Origin: Parietichytrium sp. I65-24A
Taxonomy: Eukaryota > Sar > Bigyra > Thraustochytrida > Thraustochytriidae
Direction: 5' to 3'
Assembly: GCA_012862575.1 (NCBI GenBank)
Contig: BLSF01000107.1
Location: forward strand, 2,792 to 66,791
DNA length: 64,000 bases
Part shown: one piece after another, positions 49,819-60,098 of the stretch
How positions within the stretch are numbered: position 1 is the first letter of the stretch
Layout of the letters: every line of letters begins with the position of its first letter
Notes under the pieces: generated by a model
Databases searched by the model: none
What the model saw: the letters and a program-made list of their open reading frames with translations, nothing else
What the model was told of the DNA's origin: nothing
Position numbers and translations under genes: made by a program

Positions 49819-52800
49819 CTAACTGCGAGGCATCTCTTCGCGGTGCCAGCCGGAGCGGATGAGGTGTGCGAGAACGAACGATTCCTCCTGGGCACTCATT
49901 CTGCCATTATGTCCACAGAAAAGGGGAAGAAAGGAGAGGTGCAACTGCTCGTTGGGCTCGCCCGTATCAGAGGACTCTTCTAGCAAGGCAGACGCCTTTT
50001 GCTGACTCGTACACAGTTTTGCTAGAGAATCGTAAATGACCTGCACTGACATTTTGAGGCCCAGCGACTCCAACTCGGAGGCATACTGCGGCAAAAATTT
50101 TGCCAGGATTCGAACCACGGCTTGCAGAGGAATTGGGAGATGGGCAGCGCACACGCCATACTCACCGCACAAGTTGTACGTGTGGCGTCTTTCGTCGGAG
50201 TTCGAGACGAGGGCGGAGATTGGAGGCGCGACCGACCCCCACACGATGTAGCAAAGGGCCCAGTCCTGGATCGCGTGGACTCTTTCTGTGATTGCGGTGT
50301 GCTCTTGTGTGCGGATATTAGCGAGCTGCGACCTCTCTCCCAGCTCCTTGAGCTCGTCTTCAGAGGCCGGGGCAGCGTCGCGCCACGTCCCGTGATACTG
50401 GGAAAGGGCATTCCCTAAACACTGGCCGCACATCCCATCAGCGTACCACACGAGCTTGAGCAACTCTTGCAATGGCTCTCCGAAAGAGACGCGCGTGTTG
50501 TGCGCGACCCTTGCAAGCTCTCTCTGCGCTTCCACCAAGTTGGCTGCCGCAGTCCCAATCAGATCGAAGAAGCGGAGGTCAAGGGCAAAGGATGCAATAT
50601 TTTCTTTTCCGCCAGTATGAATATTCGCGAGCCGCCTCAGCCGCTCCGCGCCGGAGCTCGTGTCGTCGTCGAGAGGGGAGCAAACAACCTTCGCTAGTCT
50701 GCGCGCAATGCCGACCTTTAAAGAAGCCGGGTTTCCGATTATTTCGTCGTTCGGGTCGCAGGTAACAAGGCGTCGGGCGGAGAGAGGCGCGCTTAGAAAC
50801 GGGTCCACGTTATTGCCTACCCAGCCAATTTTCTTCAAGACTTTGCCGGACCATGCACCAAGCATGCATTTCGCAGTCGCAGGAAGATCGCTGAGTGTGC
50901 GGTCAGCTACAACATAGGATACTCCCAGCTTCTCCGCGTTTTCCGCCAGGTGGCTAGCAACAATCCCGCCAATGCTCTCCGCGTGCACGCCCACCCAACC
51001 ACGATGAACACGATACTTTTCCACCAAAAAATTGACGATGTCTTCACCATCCTTTCGTAGCACAGGAGGAGACGGCCATCCGTGCGATCTCCCATAACCG
51101 CGGTAATTGTACAAGAGAACATTAATACCGTAGCGCTTGTAAAACTTGAGCCATTGGCACTGATACAGCGCGAATTCGTAGATTCCGCAATTCGGGTTGC
51201 ATACTATAACGGTGCGATTGTCTTCGAAATTGGAAAACTCTGGGTTGGTCCGCGCGCCAGGTACAAACATCGCGTCTATGACAGTCCCATCGCGCATAGG
51301 AATCCAGATCTGCGTCGCTTTGAGCCTGCTCTCAATGTCGTATCTCATAAAGTCTATATTGGCAACAGCGCGAAGAGGTAGTTTGGACGCGCGATACTCA
51401 TTCAATGTATTTTTCAAGGCATGAAACATTCCTCCCGTGGTCCCACTAACTGGAGCGTGTGGCGCAATGTCCAGCTTTTGTTCCTGCGGCTCGTCGCTAT
51501 TGTTCTCAGCGTCCAAGGCATTGACCACAGCGGCAGTTTCCGCGTTCTTCAGGGCAATAGTGACTTCGTCTTGGCTGACACCGCCATCCGCGCCACTTTT
51601 GCAGGCCTGTAGAACAGCATCCTGGTGTTCTTGCAGAAGGACCGACACTTTGCATACCTTGCGGATGTTTGCAAGGATTGCTTCAAGGACCCTATCCGGG
51701 CTCTCGAGGAGAACATTGCGCAATTGCTCTGGCGAATCCATTTCCGCAAGAGTGCATGGTACCAAGTCAAGATCCATGAGGTCTGGCTCGCACAAGGCCG
51801 TCGGGTCAAAGTCTAGGCTCTCAACTGCTGGCCGGTAAACTTGGATAAAGCCTGGAATCCCCGAACTCAAAAGCCCGCCGAGCGAAGGGGTTGCGAGCTG
51901 TTCGCGGTATACGTCGTCTGCAACAAGCAAACATTGTAGAGACCGCAGTACGATCTCTCCGCCATTATTCAGCTGTTCAGGCGAAGTGGCGCGTATGTGT
52001 TCTAATGTCTGGATAATGGGCTCAAACATCTGATGCCTTGCTTCAATTGTGCCATTCTGAAGCGAGGTCAACTTACTGCTGACCTTATCGATAGGCAGGT
52101 ATCGTTTTTGATTGAGCCAAATAAACCCGATGTAATTCACTTCCAGAGAATAGGTTCGGAGGCAGCGATGTATGCTGCGCTTCACTTCCTTTGCAATGTC
52201 CCGTTCGAGCGACCGCTTAATGTTGCTGAGGAAGCCGGCGTAAGTGACGGCTCGCGCGATATTGTATGCCAGTGCATACACTGCGACGCCGAGCAAGAGA
52301 AAAAATCCAGGCACAGAGAGCAGCCAGCAAAGAAAAGAGATAAGCTCCCCAAGCCCAACAAAGACGCTGTTGATGGAGAGCCACACAATCGCCGTGCGCT
52401 TTGGGCTCGAAACGATAATTCGCAGCGGAAGTGGCCACATTACATCCGAAACAAACTTGCGATTCCAAAACGAGTTCGCTCGCGGATCATCTGCAACTGC
52501 TTCCGCACCATTTTCCGACGCTTCTGAACACGACGAAGACATAATTGTGGCTTGGTCATCCAAATCTGACTCGCTGATCACCTGCTCCTCAAGATCGTCT
52601 CCAGCAGCGAATTGCACTTGTACCTCCACCCCACCAAATTTCGTGTCGGAATCTTCACAGCCTTCGGACTTGTCTTCCTCCTCATCAGCAATGATGTGGC
52701 CTTCACTTGCAACTTGGTCCCCCGGCTCTGCGCTGCCGTCAGGTGTAGCTTCTGAGACCTTTGCGCCTTTTGGAGCCCAGGGCGACCAGATCGTCGATGC

Positions 52801-52824
52801 CAGCTTGGCCAAAATTTTCCCCAA
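49819..52824 (-). CDS. Large membrane-associated alpha/beta hydrolase, start uncertain
   Basis: Frame open from 52824 (TTG) to 49819, about 1000 codons; the first ATG is 52542. After an acidic N-terminus come hydrophobic segments (WLSINSVFVGLGELISFLCWLLSVPGFFLLLGVAVYALA, about residues 147-190). The alpha/beta hydrolase core lies at about residues 540-690 with LLYNYRGYGRSHG and the nucleophile elbow VHAESIGG (A-x-S-x-G form). Such enzymes are lipid or peptide hydrolases; the family (ABHD13/16-like) is not settled. Pyrimidine-rich acceptor-like DNA at about 52845-52855 hints at an upstream exon, but no matching donor with an ATG is visible. Confidence 0.7.
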   Translation of the reverse strand: MGKILAKLASTIWSPWAPKGAKVSEATPDGSAEPGDQVASEGHIIADEEEDKSEGCEDSDTKFGGVEVQVQFAAGDDLEEQVISESDLDDQATIMSSSCSEASENGAEAVADDPRANSFWNRKFVSDVMWPLPLRIIVSSPKRTAIVWLSINSVFVGLGELISFLCWLLSVPGFFLLLGVAVYALAYNIARAVTYAGFLSNIKRSLERDIAKEVKRSIHRCLRTYSLEVNYIGFIWLNQKRYLPIDKVSSKLTSLQNGTIEARHQMFEPIIQTLEHIRATSPEQLNNGGEIVLRSLQCLLVADDVYREQLATPSLGGLLSSGIPGFIQVYRPAVESLDFDPTALCEPDLMDLDLVPCTLAEMDSPEQLRNVLLESPDRVLEAILANIRKVCKVSVLLQEHQDAVLQACKSGADGGVSQDEVTIALKNAETAAVVNALDAENNSDEPQEQKLDIAPHAPVSGTTGGMFHALKNTLNEYRASKLPLRAVANIDFMRYDIESRLKATQIWIPMRDGTVIDAMFVPGARTNPEFSNFEDNRTVIVCNPNCGIYEFALYQCQWLKFYKRYGINVLLYNYRGYGRSHGWPSPPVLRKDGEDIVNFLVEKYRVHRGWVGVHAESIGGIVASHLAENAEKLGVSYVVADRTLSDLPATAKCMLGAWSGKVLKKIGWVGNNVDPFLSAPLSARRLVTCDPNDEIIGNPASLKVGIARRLAKVVCSPLDDDTSSGAERLRRLANIHTGGKENIASFALDLRFFDLIGTAAANLVEAQRELARVAHNTRVSFGEPLQELLKLVWYADGMCGQCLGNALSQYHGTWRDAAPASEDELKELGERSQLANIRTQEHTAITERVHAIQDWALCYIVWGSVAPPISALVSNSDERRHTYNLCGEYGVCAAHLPIPLQAVVRILAKFLPQYASELESLGLKMSVQVIYDSLAKLCTSQQKASALLEESSDTGEPNEQLHLSFLPLFCGHNGRMSAQEESFVLAHLIRSGWHREEMPRS

Positions 52825-53816
52825 ATTCTCGCAAAGTTGAGATCCCCACCTCAGAAAAAAGCTACTTTACGCGTTCAAAACACCTTACCTTCCTCCGTAC
52901 GTCGAGCAATTTCCACTTTGACAAAGACAAATTTACTCCACACTGACTACAGACAAAAGACAAAAGTCTCAAGTCTCCCACAGTCTCTGCTCACCTATCA
53001 CAGCAGACAAACACACGTACAAACAAAGACACACACACACACACAAAGGCGGAGACAAAGGATCGCCAAGTTAGGGAGAGATCACTGGCCCAGTGCCCTA
53101 CCCCGCTGCATCCCCGTGTGTCCGCGCGTCCGTCCGTGGCGCGGTACGCTCCGCTTACGCTCTCCGGTAGCACTTTGACTTTGATCCAACCTTCCAGATA
53201 TCGTAGTCGCTGCTCTTCCTCGCCGTGTCTCACTGCTCACCGCGGACGCACTCCGGCAGCGCCGTGCTGATATTAAAAGCCGAGCCGGCGGGGTGCGCGT
53301 CGCACAAGAACCGGCGCGGCGGTCCTCGCTGGAAGGGAGGGAAGAGACAAAAGAGAAGAAACTATTGTGTTCTATGGATTATACTATACAGGCCTTAATA
53401 AATAAGCTATTGTTATGGTTTATTATGAGAATAGGTATCTACTAAAATGGTTAGTAAATTTCTGGTCTGAGGCGGCTAGTACTCCTATCAGACCATACGG
53501 ATACTATGAGTTGCTAATGACTATTAGAGTAATCGGTGAGTGATGCTATCAGATTAGACGATTCACTGATACCATCATATCCTGCTCATGTACTAGTGCG
53601 AGGCGTAGGAAGGGCTGGCAGCGCTGGAACGTTCCTCAAACATTCTCAGAACCCACCTCCAAACACATCGCAAATCAGCCACACACCCACTCGAGTCCTC
53701 AAGTACACTCCCGCGAGTACCCCCCAACCAACACTCCCCCCAGGCCAGCTCCTACTCGCACCCACCGTAAACTGTAAGAGCCAGGAGGCAGGAGGCAGGA
53801 GCCAGCGGCAGGCGCC
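52825..53816. promoter_or_regulatory. Divergent intergenic region with AC run
   Basis: About 1 kb between the hydrolase and exonuclease genes, transcribed away from each other. It holds a CA/AC dinucleotide run at 53028-53045 and TA-rich stretches around 53370-53520. No gene is seen. Confidence 0.5.
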
Positions 53817-56800
53817 ATGTTCGGCATCCACGGCATCGCGGCGGTGCGCGAAGGGCAGTTCCAGAGCTTTATTCGTGAATCGTTCGTCGGGCCCTCGCTG
53901 GCGGACAACTCGGTTCCCGCGGAGAGACTGGTGGACGACTTGACCTTCGCGGTTCTCTCGGTTCCCTTCGCGCTCTGGGAGACCGACCTGCGCCGCGTTG
54001 GGGACCAAAGAAGCGGCAAGGATGGGAAGAGCGCGGAAAGGGTCTTAGACGCGGGGCACGAGGGTGGAGATGATGCTGATGATCATGATGTTGTTGTTGT
54101 TGATAAACATGATCATGATGGTGATAAACATGAACACGAACATGATCATGATGGTGATAAACATGAACATGAACATGATCATGATGGTGATAAACATAAA
54201 CATAAACATGATCATGATGGTGATAAACATGAACATGAACATGATCATGATAGTGATAAACATGATGATGATCATGATGATCATGATGATGGTGATGAAC
54301 ATGATGATGATCTTGATGATGGTGATGCTGAGCGTGATGCGAAGAATGGGAGCGGAGACGGAGGTGCGGAGAAGGATGCGGCGAGTGATGCAGGTCTGCG
54401 CATCCGGAGGGAGGATCTGTCGGGCTCCAAGATGGTGGAATGGCTGCGTTTTGCGCGGGAAGCAAGTATGCCGTGGCTGCGCCGACTTGAAGCCAATGAG
54501 GACGGCGCGAGAGATGAATTTGCGAGCGAAATGCAAAAGAGTCAGCGGAAGAACCTGGCGCTGGGGGCTTACTTTGGTCTGTTGGTGGAGTTTTGGCTAA
54601 AGTCTTGCCCGGCGCTCCGGATTACGGATGTGCGCTCGGCCATAAAGGTCTCTGATGGACACAGCACTACCTTGGGGTCGCTCAAATTCGTCTGGAGGAC
54701 GGAGGATGGCACCATGATGCATCTGGAATGCAGTGCCAAATTCTTTTGTAGATACAGCGATTACCTCGTAGGCCCACACCTGTCGGAGACGCTCGATACG
54801 AGGTTTCGTTTCGCTCAGCGGAAGATTTCGGTTGCGCAGGTAGCGATGGGAAATTTGGAGAAGCTATATCCGGATGCCAAGTGCTTTGTTTCTGCGGCGA
54901 TGATCCAAGGGTATGTCTTTTACGGCCTTCCTGGCGAGGAGGGAGAGATTGGAGAAACCTTTGACGTGGAACAGCATTTATCTGCCGAGAGAAAAATCGA
55001 ACACTTTGGGGATGCGGACGCGGATATGTTTTCGTCTCAAGAAAAGCACTTGACCCACCTGATTCCAGGTCACCTGCGCCGATGGTACAGCCAAGACTTT
55101 GAGCGCGTGAAAGCGCAATTTTGCGCTGGCGTGGAGCAAGAGAGCGAGAGATGGTCAGTGCTTCCGAAACTGTACTGGATGGCGCCTGTGCGATTCCCAG
55201 AGCGCCGTAAGTTGGACTATAGCTTGCCCATGCTCGACAGGGATGACATGACGAGACTGGTCAGCATGCACTTTGATACAAAGCCGCGCCAGCGGAGGGA
55301 ATACGCTTCTCGCCGCAGGCGATCGGGCCTCGTTCTTCTATCTCCGCTTTTGGTTGCTCAGCTCGTTCTGGAGACTCGCGAGAATGGCGAGCGGTTCTGG
55401 GTGGAAAGAACTCGGGGTTTTGTGCTTCCTACAGAATGGTCTCCGCTCGATCTCGTCGAAGCTGAAGACACCGGCTCAGGAGTCCCCAACGAACCGCCGC
55501 AGCTCTTGGTGTCTGAAGATTCGCGCGTGTGTTGCATTGAAGAAGGCATGGCTCATAAAAAGCCCAAGAGTTCGTCTCGTGCGAGGAGAGCCAAATCGTC
55601 AGAATCACCAGCTAGTGGCAAGGTAGCAGCTGTCCATTGTGAAGCTTGCGACAAGGTAAGCTTTTCAGAGGCAGTCGAGTCCGAAGACTGGACTGCGTTG
55701 GCCCAAAATTTGATCGACTCACTTCTTGGCGAGCCGCAGCCAGATGCGAGCAGTGATAATCTGGTGCATCGACGCGGCTTTATGTCTCACAAACACACGC
55801 AACACGTGTTCACGAGACTGACTGCCTTGCTTGAACAAAGTTGTGGCTCGGAGCAGCTCAGCAACGCTGCGATCAAAAGTTGTGAAATTGTCATGGATGT
55901 GTCCGCTGCTGAAATTATGTCGAAGGAGAGGAAGTCTATTTGCAGGCTGCTGTTGCGGTGTTGCGAGCAGGCAAATATGCATGCTGTTGGGTTGAGTCTG
56001 TTGGAAACGCTTGCAAGCAATCCCGGGTTTCTCCCTTTCTTGCGAAACTGCATGAAGAAGGACTCCAGACAACTGCTACATCTTATCTTATCGATGAAAA
56101 ATTCGACGGCCACTTTGTCGGCGGCCGTTGCAGGCGCACCTGAAGACGACCGTGCATTCGCCAAAGACTACGTCCATAAGCTCCTTCGCTGCGTCGAGGC
56201 GTGGACAGAGGTCGAATCCAGTGTGGTAGTAGGGCTGCTCGCTTGTTTTGACATTCAGCTCGATTCTGAAGTCGTGAGATCTGTCATGAGTGGACTAGTG
56301 GACAGCAGGAAGTTTGATTTAGCATTCGAAATTGTAGGGCTTCATCCGGGCGATGGGCTTGCTGCCGAACTTTTCAGGGCCCTCATCGTTTGCGGCAGAA
56401 ACTACCGACACGCAGAATGGGCTCGGACCAAATTTGAACTGGAAGAAATTTATCCGTATCCTGTGGTGCATCGCCCGAGTCGCACAGAATCGCCTGCTTT
56501 GCTGGAGTCCAAATTTGATTGGATCATTGCCACGCAGGCCGAAACAATTCGAGAGAGCCAGGCTCGCTCGGCCCGAGATGGCTGCCACCTCGGCCAAATT
56601 TCTCTTCTTTATGTCGACGACCTTGCAAGTCTGGAAGTTGCGATACAGCTTTTCGGCGACGCTTGTGCAAATGTTCGGGCAAACGGCGAATCGGCGCTCG
56701 TGGTAGGTATCGATGCAGAGTGGGGTCGATCAAGCCCGCCTGTGAGTACCGGACCATCTGAGCCTGAGCCTTTGAATTCTATTCCGGAATATCTTTCGCT

Positions 56801-57368
56801 GTGGCAAGTGGCCTTCGGCTCTCATCAAGCAATTCTTTTGGACCTTCGAAAAATTTTGCTTGACGAAGCCGACACTGAACTTCGCGACAAGTCGCTAGAT
56901 TTTCTGGATGACTTGTTGGACGGCGAAAACTCTATTTTGGTAGGATTCGGGCTGCACGAAGATCTGCGTCGCTTGAAGGGTATGCTTGGGCCATTTTCCA
57001 GAAGACATCCCACAATGCATATTGTCGATGCTCAGTGTGTTTTGGCAGCGTTCTCCTCGCCAAATATGGTGAATGGGTTTCTTGGAACTCCTTTCGGAGC
57101 GAGTCTCGCAAAGTGGGTCTTACTCCTTTTGGACGCCGACATGGACAAGACTTACCAATGCAGTGACTGGTCACAGCGCCCGCTTGAGCAAAGCCAGGTC
57201 AAATACGCTGCGTTGGACGCGGTTGCGCCTGTTTTGCTGGTTCGTAAGGTGCTTGGCGATATGACAACTCTGCCACAGTGGAGCACACGAGAGGAGTTGA
57301 AAGGTTTTTCCATGAGCGAAGGGTACCCGAGCCTTGTTTCTGTAGAAGTTACCTTGCCAAAAAGATAG
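53817..57368 (+). CDS. DUF1853-like / DEDDy 3'-5' exonuclease fusion with Asp-His insert
   Basis: 1183 residues from ATG 53817, single exon. The N-terminal half matches bacterial DUF1853 proteins: LVDDLTFAVLSVPFALWE, LKFVWRTEDGTMMHLECSAKF, YLVGPHLSETLD and LRRWYSQDFERV, ending PKLYWMAPVRFP. Within it, residues about 83-171 are an Asp/His/Lys-rich repeat (HDHDGDKHEHEHDHD type) from a degenerate 15-30-base tandem repeat. The middle (about 600-900) is helical. The C-terminal 220 residues are a DEDDy exonuclease of the Werner/EXD3/Mut7 type: IDAEWG (about 964-969), FGLHEDLRRL (about 1043-1052) and KYAALDAVAP (about 1130-1139). Exonucleases of this type trim RNA or DNA 3' ends. The bacterial-type partner domain may be transferred. 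Confidence 0.8.
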   Translation: MFGIHGIAAVREGQFQSFIRESFVGPSLADNSVPAERLVDDLTFAVLSVPFALWETDLRRVGDQRSGKDGKSAERVLDAGHEGGDDADDHDVVVVDKHDHDGDKHEHEHDHDGDKHEHEHDHDGDKHKHKHDHDGDKHEHEHDHDSDKHDDDHDDHDDGDEHDDDLDDGDAERDAKNGSGDGGAEKDAASDAGLRIRREDLSGSKMVEWLRFAREASMPWLRRLEANEDGARDEFASEMQKSQRKNLALGAYFGLLVEFWLKSCPALRITDVRSAIKVSDGHSTTLGSLKFVWRTEDGTMMHLECSAKFFCRYSDYLVGPHLSETLDTRFRFAQRKISVAQVAMGNLEKLYPDAKCFVSAAMIQGYVFYGLPGEEGEIGETFDVEQHLSAERKIEHFGDADADMFSSQEKHLTHLIPGHLRRWYSQDFERVKAQFCAGVEQESERWSVLPKLYWMAPVRFPERRKLDYSLPMLDRDDMTRLVSMHFDTKPRQRREYASRRRRSGLVLLSPLLVAQLVLETRENGERFWVERTRGFVLPTEWSPLDLVEAEDTGSGVPNEPPQLLVSEDSRVCCIEEGMAHKKPKSSSRARRAKSSESPASGKVAAVHCEACDKVSFSEAVESEDWTALAQNLIDSLLGEPQPDASSDNLVHRRGFMSHKHTQHVFTRLTALLEQSCGSEQLSNAAIKSCEIVMDVSAAEIMSKERKSICRLLLRCCEQANMHAVGLSLLETLASNPGFLPFLRNCMKKDSRQLLHLILSMKNSTATLSAAVAGAPEDDRAFAKDYVHKLLRCVEAWTEVESSVVVGLLACFDIQLDSEVVRSVMSGLVDSRKFDLAFEIVGLHPGDGLAAELFRALIVCGRNYRHAEWARTKFELEEIYPYPVVHRPSRTESPALLESKFDWIIATQAETIRESQARSARDGCHLGQISLLYVDDLASLEVAIQLFGDACANVRANGESALVVGIDAEWGRSSPPVSTGPSEPEPLNSIPEYLSLWQVAFGSHQAILLDLRKILLDEADTELRDKSLDFLDDLLDGENSILVGFGLHEDLRRLKGMLGPFSRRHPTMHIVDAQCVLAAFSSPNMVNGFLGTPFGASLAKWVLLLLDADMDKTYQCSDWSQRPLEQSQVKYAALDAVAPVLLVRKVLGDMTTLPQWSTREELKGFSMSEGYPSLVSVEVTLPKR

Positions 57369-57610
57369 ACTCAATGCCAATGGCTAAATTGGTTGATTAT
57401 GGCCTCGAGTGGAGCCGTGCCAATCATTTATGTCGTTGGGAAGGACAGTTTATGAAAAGTAGAAGGGATGCCCGTGTTTGCGTAGGTCCAGGCGCCAGTA
57501 AACTGAAGGCACCTACTCACATTCACAGTCAGAATTGTGTGCAGCAATTATATTTTTTAAATTAATCCTTGTGTCTCAGCTCTATTCTTACATGTCAGGC
57601 AAGTTCAAGT

Positions 57611-59092
57611 TCAAATGGCTCGAACCGATCTGATGCGATTTCGCTCGGATCGAGCAAGCAGCCAGGTTGAAAGCGCGAAGAAGGCTACTGAAAATGACCC
57701 GAGTTTGAGCTTGGCGGATCGTTCGGCATTCTGCCATTCCTTGCTCTTGGCGTAAGGTGTCTCTGAGGCAGCGTCTTCCGGGCTTACTTTTGCAGCGGAA
57801 ACAAGCGGATTCATCACCCATCGGAATGCGGGCGGGAAGAGAGCAAGTACGAGCATTCCTGGGTAGCCGCTTGGTAGTTGTGGGGACTCTGCGAAGTTTC
57901 GGAGCAAGTGATATGGCCGCATGGCGAATGTGTGGTGGTCGCTGTGACGCTGCAATTTGTACAAGAAGGCATTAGAGAGCGGATGTGGAGCATTCCATGA
58001 ATGCGTCGGGTTAACGGGCTCGTATGATCCGTCGCTGAGCTTTTCCCGCGAGAGTCCGTAGTGTTCGACGTAATTCACCATTTCGAGCAGACAAGCAGCA
58101 AGGACCCCTTGAAGATAGAACAGCCGCAGCGCTTTCCATCCGCCACCAGTTGTCTTGGCAATGAATGACCCCCAGAGGAGCGGTAAAATTGTGTTCGCGA
58201 TCATGCGATTGTTGAGAATTGGATGTAGGTTGTTTTCTTCGATGCGCTGCTTTTCCAACTTGAAAGCGGACCACCAGCTCCCAAAGAAGGTGCGAGGAAG
58301 GAATGCGTACAAACTCTCGTTGAGACGCGCGCTTGCCGGGTCGAGCGGCGTCGCTACGTTGGCGTGGTGCCCAGATAAGTGCTCTTCGCCCCAGTGGTTG
58401 TAGTTGACATTTGTAAGAAGCATATAGCCTAGCAGCTTCTCGAGCGCGGATGGTTTGTGCAAGAGCTCGTGAGCCGTATTGATCCCCACCCCACCATTGA
58501 AGATGGCCAAGGACCCGAGAATGCCGCACGTCTCGTACCAATTCAGCTTGCTCCCCGGCCTCGAGATCGCTTCAATGCCCTTGTAGGTGCACACGAGCTC
58601 AAGAATCGTCCACATGTACAGGGGCAGGCGAAACTCGAGCTGGTGCCTGCTGTGCTTTTGGTCTTCCGTCCGCGGGTTGGCCCAGTCATTGGGAATGACC
58701 AGGTCCATCATTGGGATGAGCGCGAATGCGGCCCAGGCGAGGTTGCGGAAACGATGCCATGTTCCAAAGCCAGTCTTTTTATTCGTCTGGAAAAAGTTGC
58801 GACCTCCGCGAAAGATCAAATAGCATTCAATGGCATGAATGAGGGCCGGAAACCAAAACTCAATCGCTCCAGCTGGACTTAGGTCCACAACACCGCCGGT
58901 TGTTTTGGTAAATTTTCGCTTCTTACCAGTTGACACACGCAAGGAGACCGTCTCCATTTTGTCCTCCCGACTTGCATCTTTGGCGGTTGCGAGCGTTTTG
59001 ATCACTCGGCCAACAACAAACGCGATCCAGAGCAGTGCAACGGCTTCGCGCGGATGCTCTTTTGCGCCCTCTTTGCTCAAGCTCATGCCCAT
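57611..59092 (-). CDS. alkB: AlkB-type alkane/fatty-acid omega-hydroxylase
   Basis: 493 residues from ATG 59092. All diiron His boxes of the AlkB family are present: NTAHELLHK (His208, His212), EEHLSGHHANVATPLDPA (His238, His242, His243), NYVEHYG (His344) and LQRHSDHH (His383, His386, His387). Multiple membrane helices occupy the N-terminal half and about residues 300-340. The enzyme inserts oxygen at terminal carbons of alkanes or fatty chains, using rubredoxin or another donor. The family is classically bacterial, with few eukaryotic members known. No rubredoxin domain is fused and none lies nearby. In-frame codons upstream of 59092 lack an ATG. Confidence 0.93.
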   Translation of the reverse strand: MGMSLSKEGAKEHPREAVALLWIAFVVGRVIKTLATAKDASREDKMETVSLRVSTGKKRKFTKTTGGVVDLSPAGAIEFWFPALIHAIECYLIFRGGRNFFQTNKKTGFGTWHRFRNLAWAAFALIPMMDLVIPNDWANPRTEDQKHSRHQLEFRLPLYMWTILELVCTYKGIEAISRPGSKLNWYETCGILGSLAIFNGGVGINTAHELLHKPSALEKLLGYMLLTNVNYNHWGEEHLSGHHANVATPLDPASARLNESLYAFLPRTFFGSWWSAFKLEKQRIEENNLHPILNNRMIANTILPLLWGSFIAKTTGGGWKALRLFYLQGVLAACLLEMVNYVEHYGLSREKLSDGSYEPVNPTHSWNAPHPLSNAFLYKLQRHSDHHTFAMRPYHLLRNFAESPQLPSGYPGMLVLALFPPAFRWVMNPLVSAAKVSPEDAASETPYAKSKEWQNAERSAKLKLGSFSVAFFALSTWLLARSERNRIRSVRAI

Positions 59093-60098
59093 CTTGAATG
59101 CCGCACCTCTTCTCCCTATTCTCAAATCGAGATTCTTGCTCCGGCGGCACCGCTCCGTGAACCGATACAGGTACAATCTCTGATTGGGGACTGCCCCCCT
59201 GCTTTTGGAGCTTTGCGATTGCTAAAGGCAAACAATCAAGCAGTCCTGTGTGCCGACGGCGTGTGTGTGTGTGAACGCATTCATTTTTTATTCGTCTCCT
59301 AGCTCATTATACCAAGCCTGTTTTATTAAAATCTCAATCAAGCGACTCTGCATTCGCAACGCAATGTCTTCATCCCAACCCCAATCCCAATTTACCTCCT
59401 CTCAGGTGAAGAGGGAAAAGATACACTCTGACCACATGCAAACGCAATGTCTTCATCCAATCCCCGCCTCTCAGGATCTCTCAGGTGAAGAGGGAAAAGA
59501 TACACTTTGACCACTTGCATGTGAGTGGGCTTGGGAACTTGCATATTTTACGGTTAGAATGCAAAAATTGCAGCAGCGGCGAAGGACATGGCCAGGCCAA
59601 AGTCAAAGGCTCGCGCGACAGTGAGTGGGTTCATTTGTACAATCAATAAGAACAGGAACTACTCGTACCAAGGTCGAAAGCGTGTGTTTGCGCAAGGTTG
59701 AGATCCACCGTTGGCCCTGTAAAGAAAGCCCTAGAAGTCGAATCGGAACAAAGAGAACATGGGCGAACAGGACTTTTCTTTGCCCAGTTCTGGCTCATTG
59801 GTGGGCCCATTGCCGCAGTTTGGTGCGCTGTACTCCAGTGCAGGCACCTGTCGTTGAGAAATCTCAAGAGAATGAGTGCCGATGCGGGCAGTTGTTGTGA
59901 ATACACGAGACAAGATAGATTTTCATTATCATTGAGAAACAGTACAGTTCAGATCTGTCGATTCACTCTATTGCGCGGGATAGCGAGAGTGAGTTATATG
60001 TCTGAAAATGGAACGCTTGCCCCGGATCCAGAGATTTAGAATTTACAGTATTCACAGTCAGGAAAATAGTTCAGAGGCCAGACGATACAAAACAGAAT
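59093..60098. other. Intergenic region with 80-base duplication
   Basis: No gene is recognised. It contains a two-copy repeat (59358-59520) and mixed sequence between two minus-strand genes. Confidence 0.55.
59358..59520 (+). repeat. Two-copy tandem duplication of about 80 bases
   Basis: gcaatgtcttcatcc recurs at 59361 and 59444, and caggtgaagagggaaaagat at 59403 and 59482, with small indels between. Confidence 0.85.

Noticed and set aside
54064-54600. Met-rich and Ile-rich frames over the Asp-His repeat
   Set aside because: Shadows of the real frame 53817-57368 across its minisatellite.
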